Shown here: positions 6,157 to 8,787 of the stretch, piece after piece
Layout of the letters: every line of letters starts with the position of its first letter
Position numbering within the stretch: position 1 is the first letter of the stretch
NCBI GenBank assembly: GCA_012511425.1
Contig: JAAZGC010000047.1
Location: 1-8,787, forward strand
Direction: 5' to 3'
Origin: Clostridiales bacterium
GTDB taxonomy: Bacteria; Bacillota; Clostridia; Oscillospirales; CAG-272
DNA: 8,787 nucleotides
The notes under the pieces: model-generated
What the model saw: only the letters and a program-made list of their open reading frames with translations
Databases searched by the model: none
Told to the model about the DNA's origin: nothing
Position numbers and translations under genes: made by a program

Positions 6157-6939
6157 TCAAAGATTGTGCTTCTTGATCATTTCCTTGAGAAAGTCAACTG
6201 CGAGTTTGATATCGGCTTCGGGGGTGTCGCCGGCTTCGCGCTCGACGGTAAGGAAGCCGTTGAATCCGGTTTCCTTGAGGGCGGGCAGGTAGAGGTCGAA
6301 GTTTACGTCGCCCTGTCCGAGCGGCAGCTCGATATATCCGCCGTCGGGGAGCATTTTGCCGTCTTTTGCGTGGGTGTGAACGATATAGCGGCCGAGGTTC
6401 TTAACGGCTTTTTCCGGGCGCTCGCCCATGCACATGACGAGGTTCGCCGGGTCGAAGTTGACTCTGACGCCGCCTGCGCCGAGCGAATCGAGGAAGTCGG
6501 CAAGCAGAGATGAAACCTCGGGACCTGTCTCGACTGCGAAAGCCGCGCCTACCGAGTCGGCGTAAAGCGCCAGCTCGCGGCAGGATTTGCGCATCAGCTC
6601 TTTCTTCGCGCACTCTTCGGGCGGAACGACGCCGATGTGGGTGGTGACGACATTGGTTCCCCATTCGAGGGCAAGGTCGACTACCCGCTTTGACTTCTCG
6701 ATGATGTCGGCGTCGGTGTCGGGATTGCCGAAGCCGTGGCCGAAGTCGCCGCAGAGCGCGGAGAAGACGAGGCCGTTCGAATTCATGATATCCATGACTT
6801 CGCGCTTCTGATCCTTTGTCCAGTTGATCTCACCGCTGACGGCATACTTCTGTATGCCCTCGGCGCCGAGTCCGGCTGCGATTTCAATGCTCTCGCGGAA
6901 GGGTTTGCGGAAGGATTCCGCCATTACTCCTATTTTCAT
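6157..6939 (-). CDS. Sugar (phosphate) isomerase/epimerase, xylose isomerase-like TIM barrel
   Basis: This 260-residue protein matches the usual length of the xylose isomerase-like / AP endonuclease 2 TIM-barrel superfamily, whose members interconvert ketoses, epimerise sugars or act in inositol catabolism with a divalent metal. Strand starts are visible as MKIGVM (1-6), GAEGIQ (25-30), VVTTHIGVV (97-105), AFAVETG (133-139), [10 protein letters not shown] (158-167), YIVHTHAKD (185-193) and FLTVEREAG (229-237). The likely metal ligands are Glu137, Asp163, His188 or His190 and Glu233, the E-D-H-E set of the superfamily, so the active site looks intact. The exact substrate cannot be told from the sequence. 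The ATG at 6939 has AAAGGAGA seven bases upstream (6947-6954). I found no convincing promoter immediately upstream. A terminator at 6107-6132 ends the transcript. Confidence 0.85.
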   Translation of the reverse strand: MKIGVMAESFRKPFRESIEIAAGLGAEGIQKYAVSGEINWTKDQKREVMDIMNSNGLVFSALCGDFGHGFGNPDTDADIIEKSKRVVDLALEWGTNVVTTHIGVVPPEECAKKELMRKSCRELALYADSVGAAFAVETGPEVSSLLADFLDSLGAGGVRVNFDPANLVMCMGERPEKAVKNLGRYIVHTHAKDGKMLPDGGYIELPLGQGDVNFDLYLPALKETGFNGFLTVEREAGDTPEADIKLAVDFLKEMIKKHNL

Positions 6940-6987
6940 GCTGTGTTCTCCTTTATGTTAAAAAAAGATTGACTGGGTTTGGGGGTA

Positions 6988-7098
6988 TTAAATCAGCAGC
7001 CGGATAACGTTTCTTTCGGTTTTGTTCAAACCGACATTCATACCGACATTTCCGTCATCCATGTCGGAAAGAACTTCTGAATCAAAATTTTCGTACAA
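6988..7098 (-). pseudogene. C-terminal remnant of an AlbA/RecG-like regulator
   Basis: Between a TGA (plus 7099-7101) and a TAA (6988-6990) a minus-strand frame of 36 codons reads as credible protein: FDSEVLSD, then NVGMNVGLNKTERNVIRLL. A run of VG/NVG repeats leading into LNKTE..VI..L is characteristic of the C-terminal winged-helix end of AlbA_2/RecG-type putative DNA-binding ATPase regulators common in Firmicutes, proteins of several hundred residues. Only the tail survives, with no start codon or ribosome binding site, so it is read as a gene remnant. The possible internal ATG at 7062 (24 codons) has no good ribosome binding site. The family call rests on motif memory alone. Confidence 0.5.
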
Positions 7099-7118
7099 TC
7101 AAGTACCTTTTTGCGGGA

Positions 7119-7550
7119 TTAAACGCGGGACTTATTCAACGACAAGTCATCCCAACCTTCCCGCTCGCTCATATATTTTGCAATCTCATCTCCGGTCAGT
7201 TTCCGCACCTGCGTATCCGGATACTCTTTGTATTCATCGGCTCGGAAAACCGGCGTCGGCTGCCTGCATATTTTGTCCTTGTTCTTTTTCAGGAAAAGCT
7301 CTAAATCCTCTTTATCGGCAAAGATTTTATATGACAGCCTCCCCTTGCCGCTTTCGATCTCATATATGCCGCAGGGCTTTTTCGCCGTATAATCGGCCGT
7401 CCGCAGATATAACTTCGCAATTTCAAGCGATTTGAAGGGAAAATTCCATCTTTGAAGTCGGGTTTTAGGGTCGCGTTCGATACAGATGCAACGCCCGCAG
7501 CTCCCGCAGATATATTGAGTGTGGTTTATAAGACAATCAAGCGGATTCAA
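7119..7550 (-). CDS. Hypothetical protein with N-terminal Cys cluster
   Basis: This is a 143-residue soluble protein. The N-terminus carries C-x2-C-x2-C-x-C (Cys 15, 18, 21, 23), probably a zinc or metal site; Cys 6, 60 and 95 are additional. The middle (WNFPFKSLEIAKLYLRTADY, 35-54) and the basic patch around FLKKNKDKIC (86-95) look like a folded, conserved protein. I recall similar uncharacterised proteins in Clostridia, but no function is known to me. The only start in frame is TTG at 7550; the frame upstream is open only to a stop at 7635-7637 and contains no ATG or GTG, and no good Shine-Dalgarno precedes 7550. It begins seven bases after the stop of the small membrane protein gene and so may be translated by coupling. 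Alternatively its true 5' end has been lost in a rearranged region. Confidence 0.6.
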   Translation of the reverse strand: MNPLDCLINHTQYICGSCGRCICIERDPKTRLQRWNFPFKSLEIAKLYLRTADYTAKKPCGIYEIESGKGRLSYKIFADKEDLELFLKKNKDKICRQPTPVFRADEYKEYPDTQVRKLTGDEIAKYMSEREGWDDLSLNKSRV

Positions 7551-7557
7551 AAGGGAG

Positions 7558-7698
7558 TTATTCGGTTTTTCGCTCTTGTTTCCGCCCGCAATGGGGGCAA
7601 TATTCGCCGCCGATGAATATTTTCGCTCCGATAATCAGAATTGAAATTATCAGGATAACGGATGCAATGATTGAAATCCAAAATATGATTTTTTTCAT
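7558..7698 (-). CDS. Small membrane protein with zinc-ribbon-like tail (46 residues)
   Basis: This short gene starts with ATG at 7698 and ends in TAA at 7558-7560. It encodes MKKIIFW followed by one long hydrophobic helix (about residues 4-24), a short spacer, then EYCPHCGRKQERKTE at the C-terminus. CPHCG is a zinc-ribbon knuckle, here with only one Cys pair, so metal binding would need a dimer or a partner. The predicted topology places the basic tail in the cytoplasm or the N-terminus inside; the sequence does not decide. The ribosome binding site is weak (CGGG upstream). It lies seven bases before the Cys-cluster gene, and the two may form a pair. Function unknown. Confidence 0.6.
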   Translation of the reverse strand: MKKIIFWISIIASVILIISILIIGAKIFIGGEYCPHCGRKQERKTE

Positions 7699-7719
7699 TT
7701 TTAACCCGATTATTCCGTT

Positions 7720-7881
7720 TCATACGATTGAGATGCGCCGACTGCATTTCCGCCAGCCGCCGTTTTTCTTCGACGGCGTATTCAGCTCCGTTTCCGACAT
7801 CGACGCGATGAGTTCATTTAGTTTTTCAAAATTCATATGCGCGGCGGTCAGAAGATCCGTTTTTGACGTCGGTCTTGCCAT
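7720..7881 (-). pseudogene. Truncated ClbS/DfsB-like (DUF1706) gene
   Basis: The ATG at 7881 opens a 53-codon frame. Its first 36 residues, MARPTSKTDLLTAA followed by NFEKLNELIASMSETELNT, match the N-terminus of the ClbS/DfsB four-helix-bundle family, which usually begins MARPTTK and is about 170 residues long. After residue 36 the similarity stops and the frame runs into low-quality, Arg-rich sequence ending in TGA at 7720-7722. The rest of the gene, including the conserved middle with its RDVLIHLYEWH-type motif, is absent. A credible reading continues in another frame (AVEEKRRLAEMQSAHLNRM, about 7777-7721), which points to a frameshift or a deletion junction near 7780. AAGG lies six bases before the ATG. 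Intact members include colibactin-resistance cyclopropane hydrolases; this copy cannot be functional as such. Confidence 0.65.
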
Positions 7882-7936
7882 AAAAACCTTATTATTCGTT
7901 TTTATCGGGTCGAAATTTCGGATTGCTGTCTGTGTT

Positions 7937-8787
7937 TCAGCCGTCGGAGGGTTCTTTTTCGGCTTCTGTTTCGCTTTCCGCCTTCCCCGTCACCCTCCCC
8001 AGCAGCTCAAAGCTGTTCTTGAGGAAGTTCACCAGCTCATCCGACGAAAGCTGTCTCTGGGAAAGCAGCGCTAAGGTATACATCTGCGACGCGATGGTTT
8101 CGTCGAGCGTCTCTCCGAGCTTCTTTATCAGCGGCGAGTTGGTGTTGACGACAAGCGTTGACGACGCGGTTGAGGGAAGCTCATAGTCTTCGCCGCCCGA
8201 CATCCGGTACATCCGCATCATCTCGTCCATTCTGCGGCCGCCCTCGTCGACGTTGAGCAGCAGCGGGGTGCCCTCGTCGCGCAGCGGCTCATACTTGACT
8301 TCAAGCTTGTCGTTGCCGCAGACTTTGCGGAAAAGGGAAGTCAGCGCTTCGTTGTCGTATTCCTCGCCCTCGGCTTTAAGAGCGCCGGCGACGTCGGCGT
8401 CGACGCGGAGGAACTTGATTTTCAGCTCCTGCTCAAGGACGTTTATAAACTGGGTGTCGATGAATTTATCAAAATCGACTACATCGATATCCTGGGCGCG
8501 GTACATCGCGACATAGGCGGCGTGAGCCTGCGGGGAGGTGGTGTAGTAGACGGTGTTTTCCTGCTTTTCCTTTGCCTTTTCAAGGTATTCGGAAACGGTG
8601 ACGTATTTATCGGTCTTTTTGCCGTCGGTAAGTCCGAGGAGGACGATATCCTTCACCCGCTCGTAAAACTTGCGGTCGCGCAGGCAGCCGTATTCAATGA
8701 ATATCTTCATATCCGGCCAGAGCTTCTCGAAATTCTCGCGGTCGTCGCGGAACATCTGGGAAAGCTTGTCGGTGATTTTTTTTGTTA
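7937..8787 (-). CDS. htpG: Chaperone HtpG (Hsp90), C-terminal part
   Basis: The minus-strand frame enters from the right window edge and ends at TGA 7937-7939, giving about 282 residues of the C-terminal half of the ATP-dependent chaperone Hsp90, whose full bacterial length is about 620-640. The start lies outside the window; the ATG at 8755 is internal because the frame reads through it (TKKITDKLSQ before MFRDDRENFEKLW). Recognisable Hsp90 segments include FEKLWPDMKIFIEYGCLRD (late middle domain), VYYTT (about a fifth of the way into the fragment), and the C-terminal dimerisation region GGRRMDEMMRMY through TLVVNTNSPLIKKL and LLSQRQLS. The protein ends in an acidic tail, ETEAEKEPSDG. The N-terminal ATPase domain is not in the window. 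No clear terminator follows; the next gene in the same direction is the truncated ClbS-like gene. Confidence 0.93.
   Translation of the reverse strand, partial: TKKITDKLSQMFRDDRENFEKLWPDMKIFIEYGCLRDRKFYERVKDIVLLGLTDGKKTDKYVTVSEYLEKAKEKQENTVYYTTSPQAHAAYVAMYRAQDIDVVDFDKFIDTQFINVLEQELKIKFLRVDADVAGALKAEGEEYDNEALTSLFRKVCGNDKLEVKYEPLRDEGTPLLLNVDEGGRRMDEMMRMYRMSGGEDYELPSTASSTLVVNTNSPLIKKLGETLDETIASQMYTLALLSQRQLSSDELVNFLKNSFELLGRVTGKAESETEAEKEPSDG

Noticed and set aside
6058..6513. A 151-codon plus-strand open frame.
   Set aside because: It lies antisense to the sugar isomerase, whose catalytic residues and ribosome binding site are intact, and it reads through the isomerase terminator.
7031..7067. 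Three copies of CCGACAT (two direct at 7031 and 7043, one inverted at 7061), which look like a regulatory repeat cluster.
   Set aside because: The two direct copies encode the repeated NVG tripeptides of the regulator remnant on the minus strand, and no U tract or promoter goes with the inverted pair, so a coding origin explains them better.
7912..7921. Palindrome CGAAATTTCG just after htpG, considered as its terminator.
   Set aside because: It has no usable loop and no T run on the minus strand; it is a short chance palindrome.
7613..8074. A 153-codon plus-strand frame starting with a Phe/Ile-rich stretch that resembles a membrane protein.
   Set aside because: It is antisense to the small membrane gene, the ClbS-like remnant and htpG; the Phe/Ile richness reflects the complementary strand.

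Overview
The window looks like part of a chromosome of an uncultured anaerobic Firmicute, probably class Clostridia (Oscillospirales or Christensenellales-like). This is inferred from GGAGG-type ribosome binding sites, sigma-A promoters, a moderately high GC content, large lipoprotein solute-binding proteins with a Cys23 lipobox, a QTGD-type surface anchor and a Clostridia-style XRE regulator. No taxonomic marker gene is complete enough to settle it.

Layout, left to right. Positions 1-74 are the 3' end of an unidentified plus-strand gene, followed by a terminator. A strong promoter then drives a two-gene plus-strand unit: a solute-binding lipoprotein (245-1717, TTG start) and an overlapping GNAT acetyltransferase (1710-2240). 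Two hairpins at 2274-2301 and 2344-2380 separate this unit from the minus-strand genes that fill the rest of the window. Read from the right edge in their own direction, these are: the C-terminal part of the chaperone HtpG (8787 to 7937); a degraded stretch (7881 to 6988) holding a truncated ClbS/DfsB-like gene, an uncatalogued 46-residue membrane/zinc-ribbon protein, a 143-residue Cys-cluster protein and the tail of a putative AlbA/RecG-like regulator; a xylose-isomerase-like TIM-barrel sugar isomerase/epimerase (6939-6157); an XRE-type regulator (5978-5202); a second solute-binding lipoprotein (4991-3510); and a secreted CBM9-like surface protein with a C-terminal anchor (3350-2406).

Functionally, the left two thirds fit carbohydrate scavenging: two paralogous sugar-type binding lipoproteins, a cell-surface carbohydrate-binding protein, a sugar isomerase/epimerase and a nearby regulator. 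This link is inference. Most of these genes have their own promoter and/or terminator, so they are neighbours rather than one operon, and no ABC permease or ATPase lies in the window. I see no CRISPR array, tRNA, rRNA, insertion sequence or recognisable defence system. The parts most worth a second look are the small-gene and remnant cluster at 6988-7881 and the inverted repeats placed around several promoters.
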